Positions 25,601 through 37,600 of a stretch of DNA of 48,531 bases are shown here, in pieces. The DNA is taken from assembly GCA_018136815.1 (NCBI GenBank), contig JADDIW010000058.1:1-48531 (forward strand), written 5' to 3'. This DNA comes from Isochrysis galbana. Its lineage: Eukaryota > Haptophyta > Isochrysidales > Isochrysidaceae. Numbering within the stretch: the stretch's first letter is position 1; the number at the start of each line of letters is the position of its first letter. A model generated the notes under the pieces. That model saw only the letters and a program-made list of their open reading frames with translations. It was not told the DNA's origin and did no database searches. The position numbers were made by a program, and so were the translations under genes.

Positions 25601-28600
25601 ATGTCCACGACGGCATCTGCTCAATGCGTCCAAGCATCCATTGGCCGCAGCATAATTTGATTGCCCGCCTCCCCCAATGAGACCGGCCAACGACGAGAAG
25701 AAAAAGCATGCATCTAACGCTAATGTGGCGCTTGCGGACTGCAAGCGCCACGCACCATGGGCCTTCGGCGCATACACGCGACGGAGTGTGATCGCCGTCT
25801 GGCGATAAATGAGGCCATCAGCTAGTAGACCGGCAGCATGCCATAAGCCTTTCAGACGTTCCGATCCCCCGCCTTGCGCCGAGGCCAACATCCATCGCCA
25901 GTCCGACACCTCCGAGCTGTCGCAACGCGACACGTGAACGGCGCATCCCTTCAGCCCCGCCAGCCGCAATCTCTCGCTGTCGGCCAATCTGCCCGAGCGC
26001 GATGCGAGCACCAGCGACGCGGCGCCGCTCTCTCCCAACCACCGGCCCGTCACTAAGCCAAGCCCGCCGGTGCCGCCCGTAAGGACATGCCTAGCGTCAA
26101 TCGCTGCGCGGGGCTCTCCCGCAGGCAAGGCTGCTGCTCCAAGACGTGGAGCGAACAACTCTCCTCCACGGTGGGATACCTCCGGCTCGGGGATTCCGTC
26201 AAAGCCAAACCCGACCACCCCCGCCACAAGCGATACCGACTCAAAGACCGAGGAACCCGAAGGCGGCTCGATCAGGGGCAAACGAGCAGCCGGAGCCTCG
26301 GCCCGAGCCTGCCGGGCGAGGCCAACCAAACCAGCATGCGAGCACGATCCAACCCGTGAGGCGTCCACATCGAGCCCTCCTCGCAACAACAACCACAACG
26401 GCAACGATGGTTGGATCACGTGCGACCGCACGGCCGCGAGCGATGCGGATATTGCAACAAGGGCATCGAGCTCACAGGCTCCAACATCACATGCTAGGCC
26501 AACGGCAACGGACCTCACATCCTCGAAGGCCGACCCATCAGAGCTCCTCGACGCTGCGACGCAGGCGCCCGTGGCGCGAGCAACAACGGTACCCCCATCC
26601 CTAGCAAGAGACCCAGTCGATATTGGCGGCAAACAACGCCATGCCGTCACGTACATGTGCCTCTCGGCCGAAGTCGCCAGCGTGGCCGCGAGAGAAGGCA
26701 GCGAGCGCTCCTCGAGACCCGAAAGGCGTGCACCGTCGCCACGACGCTCTGGACTACGCGCCAGCCATACACCATATCTACCCGCGTCTTGCCTCCATGC
26801 TCCCGAGTGCAGGCGACCAGCCGCCGAGAGTAGAGTCGCCTCTTGTAGTGACGAAGCAAGCCGAATGCCGCTCGGACGAGAGAGAAACGACGTCATGCGC
26901 GTAGCACCCTCGAGATCGGCTGGGTGAACACGGCAACCTCCCAATCGGCGCCGGCGTCCAAGGCTGCCTAGCGCGATCGAAGCGTCGCTCGAAGTTTGAG
27001 CTGAGACGACGCAGCGGAAAGTCGGACCAAAATCGATTCCAACTGATTGCAGCAAGGCGTACATCGCCGAGACGTCCACCCCGGTGGCGCACAGCTCTCG
27101 CACACCACTCACGTCAGGCCGATGCAACGGCAGGTCACCGCGTGTCGGAGCAAACTCGCCGCAGCAAGCGTCCACGCGAGAGCCATCGTCGTCCACACTG
27201 CCGTAGACGTCGAAGCGCTCATGCGAAAAGTCAAGCTCGCACACAACACGCCGTCCGCGTTGATCGTCGTCAAGAAGCAATGGCTGCAAGAAGAAAACGC
27301 GACGTTGAACGTGTGGAGACCCTCCCAGTGCGGCACGCACCAACTCCAAATATGCCGGGGGTGGAAACATGACGTGGCCATGAATGCAATGGTCTACGAC
27401 AAGGTCACGCAGAGCCCCTGCCGCAGGAGACGAGAACACTGCCGACTCGCCCGTGCCGCCAGCCGGACGGTGCTGCACGAACGGGTGTGCTGCGGCCCGG
27501 TACGGGAACTGACGCTTGCGAAATACCAATGCACCGTCCGCCGGTGCACACGCCGGTGCCGATGCCGATGCACATCGGATCACAGCATGCACAATCGTGC
27601 CGCTGAAGCCGAACGAGCTCACGCCACCCGCCCCGCTGGCGGACGGCGGTCCATGGTGATGCCCACTCGAGTGATGTGTGGGCAACACGCACCGTACTCC
27701 ACGCAAGGCCGTCTCCACGTGTGGGTTGATCAGGCGAAGTTGCGCATTGGGCGCTGCCGTCGCGCTTGCCAAGCTCGCGCACAGCCGAAGCAGCCCCGAT
27801 GCGCCGGCGGCAGGCTCAGAATGGCCGACACTAGACTTGACGCCCGCCACTGCGAGGGGTGAGGTACGAGCGCCCACGACGGCAACCGAGGCCACTGTCC
27901 GCGCCTCAATCGGATCGCCCAGCGATGTGCCCGTGCCGTGTGCCTCGATCGCCATCAGCGCGTCGGCTCCGACGCCAGCGTCGGAGATCGCGGCCGACAC
28001 CACGCCTTGCTGCGCGTGCCCGTTGGGTGCCGTGAGGCTCGCGCTCTTGCCGTCCTGCCGAACGCAACTGCCAAGCATCTCCATGGTATCCGATCGCGAC
28101 GCCGTGCGGCCTCGCAAAACTGCAGCACTGCAAGCGTCGCCGCGAACGTAGCCATTGGCTCGCGAATCGAAGGTGTGACATCGGCCGGAAGAAGAGAGCA
28201 TGCCCGCATTAGCCGTCACGTGCGTTGCGTCGGGCAAGAGCATCAAGCTCACGCCTGCAAAGAGCGCGGAAGCGCACTCGCCGTTCTGCAAAGCGCGCAA
28301 AGCCGAGTGCGACGCGCACAGCGCAGCGGAGCACGCGGTGTCGATCGAAATGCACGGTCCATGCATGCCGAGCACGAACGAGATGCGCCCACTCGCGACG
28401 GCGCTCGTCGAACCTGTCGCGGCGTACACACTACGCCCGAGTTCGGGAGTGTTCCTCACAACAGTTGCGTACTCCGCAGCCGTGATGCCCACGAAGACGC
28501 CCATCAAAGAACCAAGCAGCGCGCTCCTCTCGAAGGCCGCGTCGTGCAAAGCACCATATCCGCACTCGAGCAGCACGCGCTGCTGAGGGTCCATCGCACG

Positions 28601-31600
28601 CGCTTCGGACGGAGAGACGCCGAACATGGCGTTGTCGAAGAGTTCCACGTCACTGAGGAATGCGCCGTGCCGAACCCGCTGTGCAATCGTCGTGTCATCC
28701 AACTTGATCGCGTCCATCGGCCACCGCGCGAGCGGGATCTCCGTCACTAGGTCGCAGCCACAAGCGACGATGCTGCTCAGCGAGCGCATCGATCCAACCC
28801 GGCCAGGCAAAACAGCGCTCGTGCCGCTCAGGCATGCCCACGAGGGTGCTCCCGACGGCGTGAGACCTACCGCGAAAGAACGCGACGTAGGCCCGGCCGC
28901 CGTAGCCTCGCCATCGCCCTCCTCCTCAAAGAAGTGAGCGAGCTGCCGCGCTGTCGGGTGGTCGAATATGAGCGTCACGGGCAGTGTCGCACCAGAGGCT
29001 TGCTGCAATTGGTTCCCTAGCTCGACTACTCCGAGCGAATCCAACCCCGCCTCCATCAAGGGCGCGTCTGCGTCCACCTCCGATCCGATTGTCGCCTCGA
29101 GCGTCCCCAAAATGTCTTCCAAAGACAACCGACGGATAGGAGCCGAGCCGTTGGCTGCAGGAGCAACCGGCGGTCTCAGATATGTGTAAGCTTCTAGCAA
29201 CGGAGGCACCGTGCGAAGAGTCTTCAAAAGCATTGGCCATAAGATGACGGCAAACGTCAGAACGGGCGGAGCGCACGGCGCCAAGGCTGAACGAAGGGCA
29301 TACATGCCCTGCTCCAAGGTGATCAGCCCGGCGCCGGCTGCTCGCATGCGCTCCGCGTTGGCAGAACTCTCTTTGAGCATGCCCACTTCAGCCCACGGTC
29401 CCCACTGCATGCTTGTTGATGCCATGCCATGTCCACGACGGCATCTGCTCAATGCGTCCAAGCATCCATTGGCCGCAGCATAATTTGATTGCCCGCCTCC
29501 CCCAATGAGACCGGCCAACGACGAGAAGAAAAAGCATGCATCTAACGCTAATGTGGCGCTTGCGGACTGCAAGCGCCACGCACCATGGGCCTTCGGCGCA
29601 TACACGCGACGGAGTGTGATCGCCGTCTGGCGATAAATGAGGCCATCAGCTAGTAGACCGGCAGCATGCCATAAGCCTTTCAGACGTTCCGATCCCCCGC
29701 CTTGCGCCGAGGCCAACATCCATCGCCAGTCCGACACCTCCGAGCTGTCGCAACGCGACACGTGAACGGCGCATCCCTTCAGCCCCGCCAGCCGCAATCT
29801 CTCGCTGTCGGCCAATCTGCCCGAGCGCGATGCGAGCACCAGCGACGCGGCGCCGCTCTCTCCCAACCACCGGCCCGTCACTAAGCCAAGCCCGCCGGTG
29901 CCGCCCGTAAGGACATGCCTAGCGTCAATCGCTGCGCGGGGCTCTCCCGCAGGCAAGGCTGCTGCTCCAAGACGTGGAGCGAACAACTCTCCTCCACGGT
30001 GGGATACCTCCGGCTCGGGGATTCCGTCAAAGCCAAACCCGACCACCCCCGCCACAAGCGATACCGACTCAAAGACCGAGGAACCCGAAGGCGGCTCGAT
30101 CAGGGGCAAACGAGCAGCCGGAGCCTCGGCCCGAGCCTGCCGGGCGAGGCCAACCAAACCAGCATGCGAGCACGATCCAACCCGTGAGGCGTCCACATCG
30201 AGCCCTCCTCGCAACAACAACCACAACGGCAACGATGGTTGGATCACGTGCGACCGCACGGCGCGAGCGATGCGGATATTGCAACAAGGGCATCGAGCTC
30301 ACAGGCTCCAACATCACATGCTAGGCCAACGGCAACGGACCTCACATCCTCGAAGGCCGACCCATCAGAGCTCCTCGACGCTGCGACGCAGGCGCCCGTG
30401 GCGCGAGCAACAACGGTACCCCATCCCTAGCAAGAGACCCAGTCGATATTGGCGGCAAACAACGCCATGCCGTCACGTACATGTGCCTCTCGGCCGAAGT
30501 CGCCAGCGTGGCCGCGAGAGAAGGCAGCGAGCGCTCCTCGAGACCCGAAAGGCGTGCACCGTCGCCACGACGCTCTGGACTACGCGCCAGCCATACACCA
30601 TATCTACCCGCGTCTTGCCTCCATGCTCCCGAGTGCAGGCGACCAGCCGCCGAGAGTAGAGTCGCCTCTTGTAGTGACGAAGCAAGCCGAATGCCGCTCG
30701 GACGAGAGAGAAACGACGTCATGCGCGTAGCACCCTCGAGATCGGCTGGGTGAACACGGCAACCTCCCAATCGGCGCCGGCGTCCAAGGCTGCCTAGCGC
30801 GATCGAAGCGTCGCTCGAAGTTTGAGCTGAGACGACGCAGCGGAAAGTCGGACCAAAATCGATTCCAACTGATTGCAGCAAGGCGTACATCGCCGAGACG
30901 TCCACCCCGGTGGCGCACAGCTCTCGCACACCACTCACGTCAGGCCGATGCAACGGCAGGTCACCGCGTGTCGGAGCAAACTCGCCGCAGCAAGCGTCCA
31001 CGCGAGAGCCATCGTCGTCCACACTGCCGTAGACGTCGAAGCGCTCATGCGAAAAGTCAAGCTCGCACACAACACGCCGTCCGCGTTGATCGTCGTCAAG
31101 AAGCAATGGCTGCAAGAAGAAAACGCGACGTTGAACGTGTGGAGACCCTCCCAGTGCGGCACGCACCAACTCCAAATATGCCGGGGGTGGAAACATGACG
31201 TGGCCATGAATGCAATGGTCTACGACAAGGTCACGCAGAGCCCCTGCCGCAGGAGACGAGAACACTGCCGACTCGCCCGTGCCGCCAGCCGGACGGTGCT
31301 GCACGAACGGGTGTGCTGCGGCCCGGTACGGGAACTGACGCTTGCGAAATACCAATGCACCGTCCGCCGGTGCACACGCCGGTGCCGATGCCGATGCACA
31401 TCGGATCACAGCGTGCACAATCGTGCCGCTGTAGCCGAACGAGCTCACGCCACCCGCCCCGCTGGCGGACGGCGGTCCATGGTGATGCCCACTCGAGTGA
31501 TGTGTAGGCAACACGCACCGTACTCCACGCAAGGCCGTCTCCACGTGTGGGTTGATCAGGCGAAGTTGCGCATTGGGCGCTGCCGTCGCGCTTGCCAAGC

Positions 31601-34600
31601 TCGCGCACAGCCGAAGCAGCCCCGATGCGCCGGCGGCAGGCTCAGAATGGCCGACACTAGACTTGACGCCCGCCACTGCGAGGGGTGAGGTACGAGCGCC
31701 CACGACGGCAACCGAGGCCACTGTCCGCGCCTCAATCGGATCGCCCAGCGATGTGCCCGTGCCGTGTGCCTCGATCGCCATCAGCGCGTCGGCTCCGACG
31801 CCAGCGTCGGAGATCGCGGCCGACACCACGCCTTGCTGCGCGTGCCCGTTGGGTGCCGTGAGGCTCGCGCTCTTGCCGTCCTGCCGAACGCAACTGCCAA
31901 GCATCTCCATGGTATCCGATCGCGACGCCGTGCGGCCTCGCAAAACTGCAGCACTGCAAGCGTCGCCGCGAACGTAGCCATTGGCTCGCGAATCGAAGGT
32001 GTGACATCGGCCGGAAGAAGAGAGCATGCCCGCATTAGCCGTCACGTGCGTTGCGTCGGGCAAGAGCATCAAGCTCACGCCTGCAAAGAGCGCGGAAGCG
32101 CACTCGCCGTTCTGCAAAGCGCGCAAAGCCGAGTGCGACGCGCACAGCGCAGCGGAGCACGCGGTGTCGATCGAAATGCACGGTCCATGCATGCCGAGCA
32201 CGAACGAGATGCGCCCACTCGCGACGGCGCTCGTCGAACCTGTCGCGGCGTACACACTACGCCCGAGTTCGGGAGTGTTCCTCACAACAGTTGCGTACTC
32301 CGCAGCCGTGATGCCCACGAAGACGCCCATCAAAGAACCAAGCAGCGCGCTCCTCTCGAAGGCCGCGTCGTGCAAAGCACCATATCCGCACTCGAGCAGC
32401 ACGCGCTGCTGAGGGTCCATCGCACGCGCTTCGGACGGAGAGACGCCGAACATGGCGTTGTCGAAGAGTTCCACGTCACTGAGGAATGCGCCGTGCCGAA
32501 CCCGCTGTGCAATCGTCGTGTCATCCAACTTGATCGCGTCCATCGGCCACCGCGCGAGCGGGATCTCCGTCACTAGGTCGCAGCCACAAGCGACGATGCT
32601 GCTCAGCGAGCGCATCGATCCAACCCGGCCAGGCAAAACAGCGCTCGTGCCGCTCAGGCATGCCCACGAGGGTGCTCCCGACGGCGTGAGACCTACCGCG
32701 AAAGAACGCGACGTAGGCCCGGCCGCCGTAGCCTCGCCATCGCCCTCCTCCTCAAAGAACTGAGCGAGCTGCCGCGCTGTCGGATGATCGAATATGAGCG
32801 TCGCAGGCAATGTCGCACCAGAGGCTTGCTGCAATTGGTTCCCTAGCTCGACTACTCCGAGCGAATCCAACCCCGCCTCCATCAAGGGCGCGTCTGCGTC
32901 CACCTCCGATCCGATTGTCGCCTCGAGCGTCCCCAAAATGTCTTCCAAAGACAACCGACGGATAGGAGCCGAGCCGTTGGCTGCAGGAGCAACCGGCGGT
33001 CTCAGATATGTGTAAGCTTCTAGCAACGGAGGCACCGTGCGAAGAGTCTTCAAAAGCATTGGCCATAAGATGACGGCAAACGTCAGAACGGGCGGAGCGC
33101 ACGGCGCCAAGGCTGAACGAAGGGCATACATGCCCTGCTCCAAGGTGATCAGCCCGGCGCCGGCTGCTCGCATGCGCTCCGCGTTGGCAGAACTCTCTTT
33201 GAGCATGCCCACTTCAGCCCACGGTCCCCACTGCATGCTTGTTGATGCCATGCCATGTCCACGACGGCATCTGCTCAATGCGTCCAAGCATCCATTGGCC
33301 GCAGCATAATTTGATTGCCCGCCTCCCCAATGAGACCGGCCAACGACGAGAAGAAAAAGCATGCATCTAACGCTAATGTGGCGCTTGCGGACTGCAAGCG
33401 CCACGCACCATGGGCCTTCGGCGCATACACGCGACGGAGTGTGATCGCCGTCTGGCGATAAATGAGGCCATCAGCTAGTAGACCGGCAGCATGCCATAAG
33501 CCTTTCAGACGTTCCGATCCCCCGCCTTGCGCCGAGGCCAACATCCATCGCCAGTCCGACACCTCCGAGCTGTCGCAACGCGACACGTGAACGGCGCATC
33601 CCTTCAGCCCCGCCAGCCGCAATCTCTCGCTGTCGGCCAATCTGCCCGAGCGCGATGCGAGCACCAGCGACGCGGCGCCGCTCTCTCCCAACCACCGGCC
33701 CGTCACTAAGCCAAGCCCGCCGGTGCCGCCCGTAAGGACATGCCTAGCGTCAATCGCTGCGCGGGGCTCTCCCGCAGGCAAGGCTGCTGCTCCAAGACGT
33801 GGAGCGAACAACTCTCCTCCACGGTGGGATACCTCCGGCTCGGGGATTCCGTCAAAGCCAAACCCGACCACCCCCGCCACAAGCGATACCGACTCAAAGA
33901 CCGAGGAAACCGAAGGCGGCTCGATCAGGGGCAAACGAGCAGCCGGAGCCTCGGCCCGAGCCTGCCGGGCGAGGCCAACCAGACCAGCATGCGAGCACGA
34001 TCCAACCCGTGAGGCGTCCACATCGAGCCCTCCTCGCAACAACAACCACAACGGCAACGATGGTTGGATCACGTGCGACCGCACGGCCGCGAGCGATGCG
34101 GATATTGCAACAAGGGCATCGAGCTCACAGGCTCCAACATCACATGCTAGGCCAACGGCAACGGACCTCACATCCTCGAAGGCCGACCCATCAGAGCTCC
34201 TCGACGCTGCGACGCAGGCGCCCGTGGCGCGAGCAACAACGGTACTCCCATCCCTAGCAAGAGACCCAGTCGATATTGGCGGCAAACAACGCCATGCCGT
34301 CACGTACATGTGCCTCTCGGCCGAAGTCGCCAGCGTGGCCGCGAGAGAAGGCAGCGAGCGCTCCTCGAGACCCGAAAGGCGTGCACCGTCGCCACGACGC
34401 TCTGGACTACGCGCCAGCCATACACCATATCTACCCGCGTCTTGCCTCCATGCTCCCGAGTGCAGGCGACCAGCCGCCGAGAGTAGAGTCGCCTCTTGTA
34501 GTGACGAAGCAAGCCGAATGCCGCTCGGACGAGAGAGAAACGACGTCATGCGCGTAGCACCCTCGAGATCGGCTGGGTGAACACGGCAACCTCCCAATCG

Positions 34601-37600
34601 GCGCCGGCGTCCAAGGCTGCCTAGCGCGATCGAAGCGTCGCTCGAAGTTTGAGCTGAGACGACGCAGCGGAAAGTCGGACCAAAATCGATTCCAACTGAT
34701 TGCAGCAAGGCGTACATCGCCGAGACGTCCACCCCGGTGGCGCACAGCTCTCGCACACCACTCACGTCAGGCCGATGCAACGGCAGGTCACCGCGTGTCG
34801 GAGCAAACTCGCCGCAGCAAGCGTCCACGCGAGAGCCATCGTCGTCCACACTGCCGTAGACGTCGAAGCGCTCATGCGAAAAGTCAAGCTCGCACACAAC
34901 ACGCCGTCCGCGTTGATCGTCGTCAAGAAGCAATGGCTGCAAGAAGAAAACGCGACGTTGAACGTGTGGAGACCTCCCAGTGCGGCACGCACCAACTCCA
35001 AATATGCCGGGGTGGAAACATGACGTGGCCATGAATGCAATGGTCTACGACAACGTCACGCAGAGCCCCTGCCGCAGGAGACGAGAACACTGCCCACTCG
35101 CCCGTGCCGCCAGCCGGACGGTGCTGCACGAACGGGTGTGCTGCGGCCCGGTACGGGAACTGACGCTTGCGAAATACCAATGCACCGTCCGCCGGTGCAC
35201 ACGCCGGTGCCGATGCCGATGCACATCGGATCACAGCATGCACAATCGTACCGCTGAAGCCGAACGAGCTCACGCCACCCGCCCCGCTGGCGGACGGCGG
35301 TCCATGGTGATGCCCACTCGAGTGATGTGTGGGCAACACGCACCGTACTCCACGCAAGGCCGTCTCCACGTGTGGGTTGATCAGGCGAAGTTGCGCGTTG
35401 GGCGCCGCCGTCGCGCTTGCCAAGCTCGCGCACAGCCGAAGCAGCCCCGATGCGCCGGCGGCAGGCTCAGAATGGCCGACACTAGACTTGACGCCCGCCA
35501 CTGCGAGGGGTGAGGTACGAGCGCCCACGACGGCAACCGAGGCCACTGTCCGCGCCTCAATCGGATCGCCCAGCGATGTGCCCGTGCCGTGTGCCTCGAT
35601 CGCCATCAGCGCGTCGGCTCCGACGCCAGCGTCGGAGATTGCGGCCGACACCACGCCTTGCTGCGCGTGCCCGTTGGGTGCCGTGAGGCTCGCGCTCTTG
35701 CCGTCCTGCCGAACGCAACTGCCAAGCATCTCCATGGTATCCGATCGCGACGCCGTGCGGCCTCGCAAAACTGCAGCACTGCAAGCGTCGCCGCGAACGT
35801 AGCCATTGGCTCGCGAATCGAAGGTGTGACATCGGCCGGAAGAAGAGAGCATGCCCGCATTAGCCGTCACGTGCGTTGCGTCGGGCAAGAGCATCAAGCT
35901 CACGCCTGCAAAGAGCGCGGAAGCGCACTCGCCGTTCTGCAAAGCGCGCAAAGCCGAGTGCGACGCGCACAGCGCAGCGGAGCACGCGGTGTCGATCGAA
36001 ATGCACGGTCCATGCATGCCGAGCACGAACGAGATGCGCCCACTCGCGACGGCGCTATGTGTACCGGTCGCGGCGTACACACTACGCCCGAGTTCGGGAG
36101 TGTTCCTCACAACAGTTGCGTACTCCGCAGCCGTGATGCCCACGAAGACGCCCATCAAAGAACCAAGCAGCGCGCTCCTCTCGAAGGCCGCGTCGTGCAA
36201 AGCACCATATCCGCACTCGAGCAGCACGCGCTGCTGAGGGTCCATCGCACGCGCTTCGGACGGAGAGACGCCGAACATGGCGTTGTCGAAGTGTTCCACG
36301 TCACTGAGGAATGCGCCGTGCCGAACCCGCTGTGCAATCGTCGTGTCATCCAACTTGATCGCGTCCATCGGCCACCGCGCGAGCGGGATCTCCGTCACTA
36401 GGTCGCAGCCACAAGCGACGATGCTGCTCAGCGAGCGCATCGATCCAACCCGGCTAGGCAAAACAGCGCTCGTGCCGCTCAGGCATGCCCACGAGGGTGC
36501 TCCCGACGGCGTGAGACCTACCGCGAAAGAACGCGACGTAGGCCCGGCCGCCGTAGCCTCGCCATCGCCCTCCTCCTCAAAGAACTGAGCGAGCTGCCGC
36601 GCTGTCGGATGATCGAATATGAGCGTCGCAGGCAATGTCGCACCAGAGGCTTGCTGCAATTGGTTCCCTAGCTCGACTACTCCGAGCGAATCCAACCCCG
36701 CCTCCATCAAGGGCGCGTCTGCGTCCACCTCCGATCCGATTGTCGCCTCGAGCGTCCCCAAAATGTCTTCCAAAGACAACCGACGGATAGGAGCCGAGCC
36801 GTTGGCTGCAGGAGCAACCGGCGGTCTCAGATATGTGTAAGCTTCTAGCAACGGAGGCACCGTGCGAAGAGTCTTCAAAAGCATTGGCCATAAGATGACG
36901 GCGAACGTCAGAACGGGCGGAGCGCACGGCGCCAAGGCCGAACGAAGGGCATACATGCCCTGCTCCAAGGTGATCAGCCCGGCGCCGGCTGCTCGCATGC
37001 GCTCCGCGTTGGCAGAACTCTCTTTGATCATGCCCACTTCAGCCCACGGTCCCCACTGCATACTTGTTGATGCCATGCCATGTCCACGACGGCATCTGCT
37101 CAATGCGTCCAAGCATCCATTGGCCGCAGCATATGTGGACTGACCACCCACATCGACGAGCACAGAAACAGACGAGAAGAAAAAGCATGCATCTAACGCT
37201 AATGTGGCGCTTGCGGACTGCAAGCGCCACGCACCATGGGCCTTCGGCGCATACACGCGACGGAGTGTGATCGCCGTCTGGCGATATATAATTCCTGATG
37301 AAAGTATGCCAGCCGCGTGCCATAAGCCTTTCAGACGTTCCGATCCCCTGCCTTGCGCCGAGGCCAACATCCATCGCCAGTCCGACACCTCCGAGCTGTC
37401 GCAACGCGACACGTGAACGGCGCATCCCTTCAGCCCCGCCAGCCGCAATCTCTCGCTGTCGGCCAATCTGCCCGAGCGCGATGCGAGCACCAGCGACGCG
37501 GCGCCGCTCTCTCCCAACCACCGGCCCGTCACTAAGCCAAGCCCGCCGGTGCCGCCCGTAAGGACATGCCTAGCGTCAATCGCTGCGCGGGGCTCTCCCG

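Noticed and set aside
13769-30259. Treating the 5,496-codon open frame as a separate gene starting at 30,259
   Set aside because: Its first Met lies mid-module (in the KR structural half of M4), and upstream coding continues after one missing base at ~30,258.
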